From Cladopsammia gracilis (lineage: Eukaryota; Cnidaria; Anthozoa; Scleractinia; Dendrophylliidae), in the NCBI GenBank assembly GCA_022457155.1, contig JAJGOT010000056.1, positions 1,444,501 through 1,508,500 on the forward strand: a stretch of 64,000 nucleotides of DNA, in the 5' to 3' direction. The notes below the pieces were generated by a model, which made no database searches, was not told where the DNA came from, and worked only from the letters and a program-made list of their open reading frames with translations. Positions within the stretch are counted from its first letter, which is position 1, and every line of letters starts with the position of its first letter. The position numbers were made by a program, and so were the translations under genes. Below, piece by piece: positions 1 to 13,100 of this stretch.

Positions 1-109
1 TCTGGTCTGGACCTTTCAACTCATCAACCAATTCCAACGCCCAGTTGTGAGGAGGGGCCTCCCATTCAAAATTGATGGGGAAGTCCATCAGAAATTTTGA
101 AAGGAAGTT
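1..109 (-). CDS. Possible internal exon of an unidentified gene (partial)
   Basis: On the minus strand a pyrimidine-rich stretch ending CTTTTAG at 110-111 is followed by an open frame that runs off the left edge of the window. The frame reads NFLSKFLMDFPINF and then WEAPPHNWALELVDELKGPD, with balanced, protein-like composition and no stop. I do not recognise the family. The gene would lie downstream of ODF3 on the same strand. It could be chance; only the acceptor-like site and the composition support it. Confidence 0.3.
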
Positions 110-956
110 CTAAAAGGTCACAGAAATCTGTTTTGATTTGTGGTGTTACCCATAAGAGGAACCAATTCTTTTCAAAAGGTTGTTTCTGTCAGTGCATTTA
201 TCTGGCACATTGTCATTACTCTAAAAGTTATTACCAGATAATAATGCCGACAGTGATCATTTCAGATTCAAACATTCTTTGTGGTACCAAACTATACATT
301 TGATTATCACCCCTGTCATTTTTATGTGGGGTTCCCCTCCCATCACCCTTTGGCTCATGGTTCGTTGAAGTTGGTCATAGAGAGATTCTATAAAGCAAGA
401 GTTACTTTCAGTAACAAGGATTGTAACTCATGTACACAGTAAATTAACCCGGTATTAAAATTTTGTTATATCAAGGTGGTAAAGATTGTAACAAGCACCT
501 ATTACAGTGTCACTGATGTGCCTTATAATATGTGAGCACCCAACAAACTTTTTTTAAAAGTTTGCCCAATATCACCAACAAATTCCTATAATAATCATTT
601 TAGTAACTGCAGATATGTGAGAAGCAAAAATAAAAAGTGAATAAAATCTTCCTATTTTGTAACTCTAAACTTTACACTCCTGTGATAACAAAGAGACAAG
701 ATTACATTCCATGGTACTCAACTTTGTGAGGAGTCATGCCCATCAGTAGAATTTGCACTTTTTGATTGGCTATCTTGTAAAAACGTTTGTTTGGTGTTCA
801 CAGTAAGGTGTGCCGCACTGTAAAAAACACTGTCTAAATACTGGCTTCAGCAGTTATTAACAACCAAAGACATTACACATTTTGCATATCAATTTAAGTT
901 GCTGTGGTATTGATATTGTACATTCCAACTCCGTCAAAGTGGATACCTCTGTATGG

Positions 957-1224
957 GGACACCTCTCTTGGCCAGCCTGGCTGAATTTCACTTGTTTGTC
1001 TGTTACTACACTCTCTAGAAGACGGACACCTCTCTTGGCCAGCCTGGCTGAATTTCACTTGTTTGTCTGTTACTACACTCTCTAGAAGACGGACACCTCT
1101 CTTGGCCAGCCTGGCTGAATTTCACTTGTTTGTCGGTTACTACACTCTCTAGAGGAAGGACACCTCTCTTGGCCAGCCTGGCTGAATTTCACTTGTCTGT
1201 CTGTTACTACACTCTCTAGAGGAC
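957..1224. repeat. 67-bp tandem repeat, 4 units
   Basis: Four consecutive copies start with GGACACCTCTCTTGGCCAGC at 957, 1024, 1091 and 1158, with a truncated fifth start at 1225. The spacing is exactly 67 bp each time and the copies differ by only a few bases. Related degenerate wording (aatttcacttgtttgtct, ctctctaag) recurs around 8100-9200, so the array seems to be an expanded piece of a dispersed repeat. Confidence 0.95.
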
Positions 1225-2298
1225 GGACACCTCTCTAAGACAGACAGCTAAAGCTGGTCTTGATGATATCCCGTTTAGAGAGAATTCATTTATCACTGCT
1301 TCAATATAACGATCACTCTTACAGTAAATAAAATATTTTTTACAAAACTAATAACCAAAATAAAAGACAGCAAACCAATTCAATATATCAAATAATCTTA
1401 TGTGCAAGGAAAAAGGGGACAAAGTAGACTGGCTTTAAGGGGCTTCTTGTTTTACTCCAAAGGACAATAATATTCCAATCAGGTTACAATCAAAGACGTG
1501 AAGCCCAAATAAACTTGTTACTGTTTTACAGAGAAGACCAGTGGACATACACTGCAACATTATCTGAAACAATGACTATTTCTACCATGCACTTTATGTC
1601 TACTCATCGAAAAGAAATAAAAAAATAATAATAATGATAATAAAAAAAAAGTGAACAGACACATGCAAATTAAATTATTATATTAAGTTTTGGTTGTCAT
1701 TAAATTCATCTTATTCAAACTTAATCATTCTTTGAGGTGCAAGAAAAACTAAGCCGATCATGAACACACTTAAAGTTGTACAAATATCTTTAACATCACT
1801 GGCTGGTACTGTATTTCCTTAGCCAAGACTTAGAATATTATTTCAAATTTCAATAACCTTAATTTAAGGGAATCAAAAATATCCTGAAAAATTAACATGA
1901 AGTAGATTCTTTCTTACTTTAATTGTGTTCATTTAGCCTTTAATCAAAGAGACACAATCAAGGAAATACAATATCTGCATAAGCTTTTGTTTTACAAACA
2001 TCATTAGATCCAGAAAATATCCATCCCCCTGCTGGAAAACGTTTTTGTTTATGCCTTTAACCGCAATTTAAAAGAGTTAAAAACAAAGAGAGCCAGTTTA
2101 CCCTCTATATAAATGTAAGGAGGGGAGTATTCACCAAAAATTTGGGCAGGGCATCAGTAACGCACTTCTTGAAACCCACATGAACTAGTAATTTTCTCTA
2201 CCCTATTTCAGACCCACCCAGGAACTGCTTCTGTTTGCATAAACATTTAACAAAGGGATTCAAAATTGTGGCATTTATCAATACGCACTTTTCAAGAG

Positions 2299-2344
<46 letters not shown>
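2299..2344. repeat. (AAT)n microsatellite
   Basis: About fifteen uninterrupted AAT/ATA triplets, followed at 2386-2403 and 2634-2650 by poly-C runs. Confidence 0.97.
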
Positions 2345-2346
<2 letters not shown>

Positions 2347-2743
2347 CAAAGGCAGACACTCCCCTCTACTAGGCGATTGGCTCCACCACCCCCCCCCCCC
2401 CCCAACCCCCCAAGTCCAACTCTCCATTCTTTCTTCCCTCCAATGCTGTGGGTAAGGCAGGTGACCATTGCAATCTCACTGTTTACAGCTGATTGAGTGA
2501 CTGAGTTATCAAATGATTGAGTGAAACTGAGTGAAACCTTACCATATTTCAGACCAAAATGGCTCAAAATCCATACCCTTTGATGCCACACTTATATAGC
2601 TTATGCATAGCTTACCGGTATGTAAGGGAGTAACCCCCCCCCCCCCCCCCCTTCAAAGGAGAGTGGGAGAAGAAGAAAGAGAGTGGATATTTTCTGGATA
2701 TACGTGGTCATAGAGAGAAAGCTGCCTGATTAAAGGACTTGAA

Positions 2744-5700
2744 TTAATCAACAGGATTTTCAATCAATGGAGCAGTGTACTGTGAATGTCGAATACCAAA
2801 AGAAAATCTGGGTTGTTGCCTCTTATGCGCCCAGGTCTGCAAAATAAAATGAAATTGGATGCATTGGGTTTTAATGTTTTTCCAGTAGAATATTACATTA
2901 CAATAACCCAATCCACACTCAACTTTCAAAATGGTGGAACAGGTGCAGAAAACCCCTTGACAAGGCTTCCATAATACTCAAAGAATTGTAGAGTACTTGT
3001 CATATGAGCAGTGTACGTGTACAGCAGATGTGATGTCGCATGATTCTATATGAGCCAAACATTTAAATGGCATTTTCAGGTTATTTTTGATGATTGGAAG
3101 CCTGGGCCAAGTTGTTGAAAGCCTGATTAGCACTAATCCTGGATTAACTGTCAACAGAACATATGAGTTGTCATGGTAATTAACACTGGATTAGTGCTAA
3201 TTGTCCTTCAAACAACTTGGCCCTGATGTTTGTTTTCTGGCAATGTAAAATCATTGTTCAAATGAAACAAAGAAAATTGAAACTACATCATGTTTTACAA
3301 TGTACATGCCAAATACACCAGGATTTTTTGATTTTTTTTGTTTCTACACCCACTCTGCCATTTTCACAGCAGTGAAACCCTGGGAAGGCACAGGTTGCAA
3401 TAAAACAAAATGTTGTCAACAAAATCATATGGATGCATTCAGTTAAGGTGATTCCATGAGAATATAGTCATCATATTTACCCTTTCTGGTGAATAAGTTC
3501 CTGGTCCTGGTTTCAAGGTGTTGTCTCCTGGTGCATAGTTACGTGCATTCATCGAAAAGATGGGTTTCCTGTTCTTGGTGACATTTGGATCAACCACTTT
3601 ATATGTGCCTGCACCAGGTGTCTATGGCAAAACAACAGAGGCATATTGAAAAATATGCTGGTTATAAGCCTTGGGCTAAACAAATTCGTAACAAGCTTAT
3701 AAGCAGTGGGGTTATATCCAAGGGATATAAACTTAATCGTAACGCTTGTAAACAGACCCTTACCAGCATTTCTATATTTTCGGAAATTACATGTATCAAT
3801 TAATCTGCATAAAACGCTATAGCTCACTATTCGTGACATCCATTTCCTTGGTAACCTGGTAGTATTGCTAGCCTCACTTTCATCCGTAATTCTTGGAATC
3901 AAGACGGCAGTACGAAAATCCTTCTGGATAAAGCACTTTCGACATACAATCAAACCTCTATTAAACGGCCCTCTATAAAGCGGTCACTAATTAAATAATT
4001 AATGCTCTCAATATTTACTGTAAACTTGACCTCTTTTAAGTGGTCACCTCTATTAAGCAGTCAGTTGGCTATTCCCCGAGGGTGACCGCTTAACAGAGGT
4101 TTGACTGTAGTTCTCTCTTCACGCACTCAGATGGAAGCTGAGTAAGTCAAAGTCTTTAAGAGAAGAATTTTGAGCCGAGGTCACGACTTTAATTCACATG
4201 ATTTTGTCTGGACTACAAGGCAAAAAATAAAGTTTGAGATCGTTGTACACCATCGGTACCTTTTTTAACCAAAAAGACAGCTTATTGGAAATGAATCAAG
4301 GGCATTGTGGTCAATTATTGATCTGCTTTTTTTAATTACTGATTGAAGCAACGATATCACTAGAATATATAAGCCCTGGGCTAAAAAAATTGGCAAGGGG
4401 CTTATAAGTAGCAGGATTATATCCAGGGAAAATTTACAGTAAATTTCTTGAGTTGACCATTTAATTCAATTAATAATATAACTGATAAACCTTTTGTAAA
4501 TCCTCATGAAAGCTTCCAATCTTTGATCTCCCTGTCATGGAAAAAGAAGCTGCTGAACACTTTCCCACAACTTTACTGCCAAGCATTGCGGGCAGATGAT
4601 AGCTATCTGGACCTGGAAAGTTGTCGTTCTTGTTATAGGGTGTACGTGATCCAAATGAGTAGACAGGCGGTGAGGGATGTTTCATAACTGCATGTTTCTC
4701 TGGACCATAATCCCCTTGAAGAAATAAAGAAACATAATGAGGAAGTGAAACGATTCTACAGCTGCTAAATAAATAGGACCAACAGGTTCAAATCTTCAGG
4801 GTCCATATAAACTTCTGAGCAGATCTATACCACACACCAAATTTTGAGTGGAACAAATCCACTTCAATCAAATTTGACCTAGGCACCCCTTTTCCCAGTT
4901 TCCCTTCAGCTCACTTCACTTGCAGCCTTTTTTTTCGCGGTCTTTCTTTTCACCCTTTTCCAACAAGAAGGCATATTCACAGGTTACTTTGAAACAATTT
5001 TTTGGGCCTTTGTATTTATAAGATGCTGGTACTATGGCCTTTTGCATTAGTTAGATGGACTCCCTGTTGAGGAACAATGGAATTCTTCAGGAGTGAATAA
5101 AAAATATTTAGGGGTAGGGGGTAAAATCATTGGAATTCTTAAGGGGTAAGGGTCAGAAACTGTTGGGATGGGTTGAACAGAGATTTCACAGAATTCTTGA
5201 GGGGTAAACTATTTTCTTATGAAATTCTTTAGGCTTGCAGTTAACACATTTTTCATGGAATTTTTCGGGGTAAACCTATTTCTTGTGGAAGTCTTTAGGG
5301 GTTAAAAGCAAAGACCAGTCTTCAACCAGGTGGGTGGTGTGCAGATGTTAAATGCAATTGCCCAATTGTATGTGAAGAAGTACTCAATGACCTGTTAGGC
5401 CATGCCAAAGTAAACAATTTAACAACTTTTCAAAAACAGGAACAGAGCCATTAGAAAGTACTGCTCATAGTTTTTATTTCAAAGTTAATCGCTTTTATGG
5501 AATACGCAAAGATGCAATGACTCGATTTAAAATGTGAACAGGGGGAAATAGTTTTAAGCACAACAAAAGTTCCCGCTTGATGTTTCAAAGTCAACGCAAA
5601 CTTGCAGCACTTTACCTTCACAAAACACTAAATTGGAAAGTACTTTGTGGTTTATTTTTAAGATCAAATATATATTTTCACAACAACAGTTTAACAGAGA

Positions 5701-6166
5701 AGTTTTTATTATAGACACATGCGGTATCTAAGGACGCCTTTGATATCATACCTCAAGTGTAACTGAACTTAATATTACTATTGTTTTAAATTATACACAA
5801 ATTATACCACACCGGGAGTGATTTGCGTAACTAAAAGCAACATAAGTTACTAAAAGATAAAATGTACTTACAGGGCGCTGGCGTTTTAAACGATCCTCCT
5901 AATTTCGTCCGTCCCTTGAAGGTGTACTTAAATGATCCATCCGTCCCTTTTCGCGTGAGACCTTTGTCCAAGCAGTATGCTGCCGGTCCGGGAGTATAAG
6001 ATGACTTATAAACAAGAGTTCGGGAGCCAAAAGAATACGCTGGGTTCATCCGTTTTGTAGTATCATGGGCTATAAACCCCGTACTTCCCGGCAAACGATA
6101 TGCTCCCGAACCGGGGCCACTGAACATAGCGGCAATGGGACCTCGCGGTCTCGTCGAAGACGCCAT
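2744..6166 (-). CDS. ODF3: Outer dense fiber protein 3 (SHIPPO-repeat ciliary protein), complete, 4 coding exons
   Basis: Coding exons on the minus strand: 6166-5872, 4714-4491, 3621-3481 and 2836-2744. All have GT-AG borders and phases 1, 0 and 0 match, giving 250 aa against 254 in human ODF3 (also called CIMAP1A). The start MASSTRPRGPIAAMFSGPG is the family N-terminus. Proline-rich SHIPPO repeats (PGP-x-x-Y type) recur through the chain: GPGSGAYRLPG, PGPAAYCLD, PAPWDYGPEK, PGPDSYHLP, PGAGTYKV and PGPGTYSPER. The C-terminus FSFGIRHSQYTAPLIENPVD matches the family end. The family sits on sperm outer dense fibres and ciliary microtubule doublets and has no enzymatic activity. A purely structural role in sperm or cilia is inferred. 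Introns hold a hairpin element (3945-4110) and unremarkable AT-rich DNA. Confidence 0.93.
3104..3223. mobile_element. Short hairpin MITE
   Basis: The arms GGGCCAAGTTGTTGAAAGCC (with a tail reading through GATTAGCACTAATCC) and their inverted counterpart ending AACAACTTGGCCC enclose a small loop of about 50 bp. Larger relatives with the same terminal GGTTGTTCAAAGC wording lie at 36928-37145, 44800-44955 and 46580-46797. The 3104-3223 copy is just downstream of ODF3 exon 3, in the last intron. Confidence 0.85.
3945..4110. mobile_element. Terminal-inverted-repeat MITE
   Basis: It begins TACAATCAAACCTCTATTAA and ends with the inverted counterpart TTAACAGAGGTTTGACTGTA, length about 166 bp. Internal degenerate repeats of the motif CTCTnTTAAGnGGTC are present. 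It lies in ODF3 intron 2. Confidence 0.8.
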
Positions 6167-9100
6167 GACAAACTTTTGCCCAACTTTTGCACCAAAATAC
6201 GTGATAAAAGCACCGCTTTTGTCCTGTCAAACTTTCTTTACGTTCTCCGTGTTCAAATCCAAGTTATTTTCAAAACAATTCTTGTCAGAATTTGCCGCGA
6301 AACGAACGTAACTCTAGCGACGTAACCGTAAACAGAAGAGCTTTCACGATCTCCAAGGAATGGAATGGGATTTAACTATGCATGAAATATGACACTTGTC
6401 TTTCTTTTGCTGTCACGCACGAACGAATCATCAAATCTTTACCAGGTTAATTATTCATGCCAAAAAATCTTGGACCAATAGGCTGCAAGCGGCTTAATTT
6501 TGGCGGTCATTATAATAAAACCCGAAGGGACATCACTTAGCTTAATCACACAAAACGACAAAATGTCTACTTGACAACAAAGCGGTAACTCATTTTGTGT
6601 ATACTGTATAGACTGGAGGACTCTTTTATTTCCTTGACAAAAACTTGTTTTCCATCATGCGATTGTTTAACATTCCAAAACTTTTTTAGATGTATTAAAT
6701 CTTATATTCAAGTTGATTAAAATTATCTCTGAAACAAAAGGCATTTAAAACGAGGCATAAAAAGATTTATTAACTTAAAAAGGACTTGGAGATATTGCTG
6801 GCTTAAAAAGTAAACTATCTAATTGGGATTTGTGCACTTGGTTCTCAATGTTTGCTTCTTAACCAAACATAAGACATTGTATGTAAAAGATTAAAATTTT
6901 CACACGTTTGAAGCAGAGTTGTTGAAAATAAATTGTGAAATATAGGCTGATTAAAAGATTCACAAAAAATTCTAAAAGAATGGGAGCCAGTCTTAGAAAT
7001 TGTGGGTGTCTATCAGATATGGCTTATGGTTTTGGGCTGTTTATTGAATCTCGTTTGCATTCTCCTTGCACATGAAGTAAAACAGGTGCACAAAATACAT
7101 AAAATGTAGGATATATAGCCTGCTATCAGATTTGAATATAATTATGCAAAACTGATTAAACACTCTTTGAAATAAGCAGTTTTTAATTCTTTTCTTTTTT
7201 CTATGGAAAAAATATTTCACAATATCTTTTACCATAATGGAACCTTGCTTTATGATCTTTCCTTTAATATGACCACTTTTCTTTAGTTCAAATAAAAGCT
7301 TGTGCAGTCACTTAATATTATTTATCTGAAAACCCTGTATATGAGACTACTATGTTAATAAGACTGACACATCATTTAATGACTGTCAGTGGTCATATGA
7401 GCAGATTTTGACTGTAAGATATTTTCAACAGTATTCCTAATAAGCGAGCACCAATTAAAATCACCAATCCTATGGTCTTTTGAGAACACTGCTGTTACTT
7501 TGAATGGAATAACCGGTTACGACTGAGGTATATACCCCAAAAAGGGGGACAGGGGTGATCGTTGGAAATTTTTGAACCCCCTCCTCCCCCTTAAATTCAA
7601 TTTCATCCCTACAAGGTACCAATACATTATTTTGAAACCCATGTGATATTTTGTCATATATTTTGGCTCAGTATCTTTTGTGATAATTCTTACAGTGTTC
7701 ATTTGAGTAAGCACTCCATCGCCAATCTACAAATTTTTTACCCCAAAAGGCGGATACCACGCAACACTTTACAACCTCTAATTTCATTGGACCCGAGTAT
7801 CACGCAGCTCTATTGTTTTCAGGGCTAGGGTCCATTGTTGTGTTGTTTGTTCTATTGTTTTCTCAGCAAATCAGAGGAGACCTTGTAAGAGCGATGCACC
7901 GCCCCCAAAAGGTATGATGATCATCCCATCATTGTATATGGGAGGCCCCCCAGGGGTATGGTATAACAGGAATCTGCATAACAATGTGAATTCCTTAGAA
8001 AGATCACTGCCCAGAAGAGTGTGTGTCCATTGTAAACAAGTCAATCTTTCAATACAGACTCCTCTTTATACAATGATAATAATAATTTAAATAATGTTTG
8101 TTTATTAGTAAACTCTCTTAACTGGACACAACTGTAAGGCAGACAACTCTCTAAGCCAGACCTCAATATCATTGGCTGGTTCTGGACAAATTTCACTTGT
8201 TTGTCTATAGAGGTGTAATGATTCATACCCAGTATTCCTTGTGATTCGATTTTGATTATTGCCTTTCCATTTTGAATACTTCAATTTGATTATGCAAATG
8301 TTTCTTCCAGATAGTTTTAGACTTATCTGTTGTACCTTCTTTAGCTGGAAAACCATAATATTTCCACACAGCTGATCTAAAAGATGTAGGCAGAATCACG
8401 ATTGCTTGATCATGCATCACCATGTTTGAGAACGTGACAATGAGCGTATTGCACATGGTTTGCCTTAATTGAAAATTCTCAAGGGGTGGTAAGAAAGGCA
8501 GCAATTTTACCAGGCAACACAAAATGGCGCATGAACTGCAAACGCCTTTGCTTGTCAATCAGAAACGCAGATTTTAAAGTGTTCTGAATTCTAATTTCAC
8601 AATATAATAGCTCATCGAGGGCTCCCTGGAAAAGCTATGCAAAAATCGAACCAAAATCAAAACGTGAAAGCAAAAAATCCTGAATCGAAACGAATGGTCA
8701 TAATCGCAATTAATCGAGAATTCGATTAATCAAACTCTCTATAAGGCAACTTAACTCTCTATAAGGCAGCTCTCTAAGCTGCAGCACTAGAGCTGGTCTT
8801 GAGGGTGTCTGGCTTGGACAAAGTTCACTGTATTTGAAATGATTTTGGCAAAAACCTAATGCGGTGAACTCTGTCTAAGTCTGACACCCACAGGACCACC
8901 TCTAACTGACCACCTTAGGTGTAATAATAATAATTTATTAATTTATAGTGCGCTTTTTAACATGTAATGATCAAAAGTCATTTCAACAATAAATAAACTA
9001 ATCTATTTAAGTGTTAAATATATACAATAAAATTCAAAAATAATAATTACATTACATCATACATATCTAAGAAATATTAAAAGCTATTAAATTTAAGGTG

Positions 9101-10197
9101 TCTGCCTTATCAAGAGTTAACTTACAAACAAACAAGTGAAATTCCGCCAGATCAGCCAAGCACTGATATCTGCCTTATAGAGGTGTCTGCGTTACAAGGG
9201 TGTCCATTTTGAGGTAGTGGACTGTACACACCTTATATGAAAGAGATTGGAAGCTGTGTGCAACACAAGGATGTAACTAAGAGCCGGCTACCAGCTAATT
9301 TCACCAGCTTAAAGACAACTTATCACCGGCTGAAATTTCATTCGAAAACAAAGACTTAGGGTGATTTTGAAGGTGCACAAGCCAGGAAAACTGGCTGGGC
9401 TTGTAAATGAGCCTGCTAAGTTTTTTCTTAACTACACCCCTGGTAACAACAAACAAACATTCTGTCAAGGGTTTGTCAAAGCATTGCCCATCTTCACACA
9501 AAGATGAAAAAACTTTAAAGAGGCACTGTCACAGGACTTTGCTTTGGTCAAAACTCCGCTACATATAACTAAACAGGGTTCCTACTCTTTTCAGATTTCA
9601 TTTCAGGCAAAGTCCTGAATTGACATTATCTTATTAGCATTTTGTAAATTCAAATCTCTGTAACTCACTAAAGCGACATTAAAAACAAGAAATATTTCAT
9701 TATTCAACATATATAGAGTTGATTAAAAATGTATGTTAGGGTTATGAGAACTTTAACAAAACTAGAGCATGCATAAATGATTGTAAGTGATTGAAAATGC
9801 TACTTTCTAGACTTGGGTTGTTTACAGTTTAATACATTACATGCCTTTGTGTTGAACAAACTCTGTTTATGATTGTTTTACGATCCTTGTTTTAAAAACT
9901 CTCCTTTCTATTTGAATGACCATCTTGGTGCTTTTTGCATTCATTTACATGCTAATATCCACCCCACCCCCACCCCCCCCCCAAAAAAAAGACAAAAATG
10001 CAAGTTTGCATGAACAGGGGCTCAGTCCAAAACAACTCACCATAAAGTCATTGGGCTCTAAGGAGAAAATAGCAATTTACTGTCTTTCTGTCAACACTTC
10101 CAATGTGAAAACATTAAATTTGTTTTTCTCTAGCTATATGGTTTGGTATTAGTTTTATACAAATTTTACAGAAATATTTTCTTGTGATTACATAATC
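6167..10197. other. Gene-free stretch between ODF3 start and LIN52 end
   Basis: No convincing exon on either strand. The first 400 bases hold the presumed ODF3 promoter (CCAAT-like ggaccaatagg near 6473; no clear TATA). The rest is AT-rich, with degenerate repeats of the ctctctaag / aatttcacttgttt family at 8100-8230 and 8730-9220. Short frames here have no recognisable similarity. Confidence 0.6.
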
Positions 10198-13100
10198 TTA
10201 TCTTCTTCCTGAGTTGACTTTTTCCAGAATGTTCAGAAACTTTCCCCTTGTCATTTCTCGGGCTAAAAAGAAAAACAAAAGTCTTTACTCAGTGATGTAA
10301 ATGTTGTGGTGCAATTTTGTCCTTGGTGCAAATTTTATTTTCCTTTGTTTTTGGGTATGGAAATGTATGATAATGATATAACCGGGAGACTTGACTTCTC
10401 TTGATTTTTTTCGCTTTAAAAACTGTGTCTGTTTAATTCTTTGTTTTTAATGTGACCACAATTTTCTGCCTGTGATGAACAAAATTTCACCTGTTGGATA
10501 ACTTAGCTACATCACTGTTACTGACTTACTGTTACTCTGATAGTCCGTCTATTAGTTAAGAATGATTTTCATATAACCTTGTAATTATTTTGCATGAGCA
10601 CAACCAAAACAACAAATGAACTGGAAAGAAAGCAGTTTGATTGGTTTAGTGAAAAAAGATAAACACATGTGAGTTTTGGTTGCTTTAGCAAACATGCAAA
10701 GCAATGCAGGGAGAAAGTAAAATGAATACCATTATGTTGTGGTTAAAATTTATATTTGGTTTACAATGTTTTAAACCAGTTCGATGTTTGTTTTTCTTGT
10801 GTCAGAATATGATAATGAATCTGAGACAAAGGAAAATAAAAATTATAAAATTTTTGAACCACAACAATATAACCACAAACACACACATATATATATGTCA
10901 TACATTAAGAGTCAAGAGGATGACCTTAAAAGGCAAATATAATATAACTCTTGATGTTTACAAAATTTCTCCCAACTAATCCTGAAAGAAATTTTGAGAC
11001 CAGTAAGGAGAATTTGTATATTGATACTGAGGTTCAAACATACTGTACCTTCATCCAACCCAAGTTGAAATGCAAGATTTTGAAGACCGCGGACCTTTTC
11101 CATAAGTTGAGATGTGGTAAGACTTCCAAATTCTGCAGAAGTAATGTATTTTCTCGTGTTATGGTATGCTTGTTTGTTGTAGTGTTAGTTTGTTGTAGTG
11201 TTAGTTTGTTTGTGTTGGTATTTACAGTGGGGGGTTAATAGTTTGGATGCATGCATGACTATTTGTGAATAAGTGTAAATTGGCATTTCACTGAGAAATT
11301 TTTAAATTAGATTTCCTAAAGATGGCTACTGAAGGGAGATAGTCAAGAGAGTTAATTGACAGGTATTAAATATTATTTTTAACTTTTTCACCATTTTGTT
11401 ACCCAGTAACTTACAATGTAGCAACCAGTAGACTCTGTTAACTCTTTAATACTGCAGTGTTCTTACCAGGATTTTCTGCACTGGGGTCCACAGGACCCAT
11501 AGAGAAGCTAAAAGGGAGTCATGAGGGAGAAAAGCAGGTCCCAAATTTTAGACACAATTAAGTCAACATTTTATTCCAGCAAATACCCCAAACAAACTTA
11601 GATAATAATGTTCTGGGTGCTTTCTAAAGAGGCCATAACCAATCAAATTTTGGCTTATAATAGAGAAATGTATGTTCGTAATAGTTTTTCTTCCCCCCCC
11701 CCCCCCCCTTTTCTTTCTTTCTTTTTTTTTTTTTTTTTGCTTCTTTACGCCCTTGGGACCCCTTGGGCCTATAACAGTGCGGCATTCCCTGAAAAAGTGC
11801 GGCAATGCCGCAATGCCACAGTCTGGTAAGAACACTGAGACTGCATTCTGTTCTTGCAACTACCAGTATATGCATTCTAATATGTTTTCTCCTTGGACAA
11901 GGCTGTCAAAATACATTGTACTTCAAAAATCCTCAAGCCTTTTGTTGCTTAGAGTATGATGAAATGTCTTCATTTCAATTGAACAACATGGCCACCAGCT
12001 GCTGAAATAAACCTCCAAAAACGCCTTTTCATTGTGTTTCACAGACATTATTAATACTTTACGATTCTTGAAGTATTTTGGCAACCTTTGACAGAGGTTG
12101 CTATGCTCAGCCCACCATTTTTAAAAGCAGAGAAGGCAAGGGGGATGAGGTTGAAACTCTGGCACATAGCAGTCAACGTGTACTTTTGAATAAAGATCAT
12201 CAATCCTGTTGATTATTTAACCCTTTAAGCCCTAAGAGTGACCAGCATCAAATTTCTCCTTGTAATATCAGTGCCTTATCAATCAAAAAGGTCATGAGAA
12301 TTAAGGACATGATCACCCAAGATGAATTCTCTTGATATCCAAACAATTTCTCCCCCACTACTTCTATAGCAAATGTATAGGGGCAAGAAATGAGAATTTA
12401 AATTTTGATATTAGGGCTTAAAGGGTTAAAAGTGTTCCATGAAAAATTGCAGTATATGTAGTATAAGTGTACCTTGCAACATGTCCATATCATCCTTTTC
12501 CAGTTCAGCCAACCATTTTGGTGGGGTGCTTGTTAAAGAAAATGGCTGAAACAATGAATAAATAACAGAGTAACTACCAAGGGATATTTCTGGACTACTA
12601 TAGCAATTAATAAACTAGTGACAGTAGTGCTCAGTGATCTAATTTAGATGTATAAAACAGTGGAAAGAAATTTATAAAATGACATACATTTGACCAGGAG
12701 GTCAATTATTTTCATTCCATTATTTTTTTTTCAATTGGCACATCAACTTAACAAATTGACGTCAGTTTTTTATGCATCTGTCCTCTTATTGATGATAAAA
12801 TTTGTCATAACATTGTCAAAGTGCTGTGGATCCACAATTACAAAAATGCCAAAATCGTAAAAAGCCAGATGAAATGAAGAGTGAACGCAAGGTAAACAAG
12901 GCAAATTGCTGAGTTTTATTCATTGTCAATAAGTGTTCTCGCTTTCTTATTGGCTAACTGATAACAATAAAGAAATTTCATGGCTAAAAAATTGACAGGA
13001 TGACATCTTGCATAAATTAAATTTTTATGTGTCTGTACTCTTATTGATGATAAAAACTGACCAATCAGCATGTGAGAATAACTTCAGTTATCATTAAAAA

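Noticed and set aside
957..1224. Regular 67-bp repeats considered as a CRISPR array
   Set aside because: Units are contiguous with no variable spacers, and the genome is eukaryotic; it is a satellite.
3549..3953. 134-codon minus-strand frame
   Set aside because: It overlaps ODF3 exon 3 in the wrong frame and crosses its acceptor; the ODF3 frame has clear family similarity.
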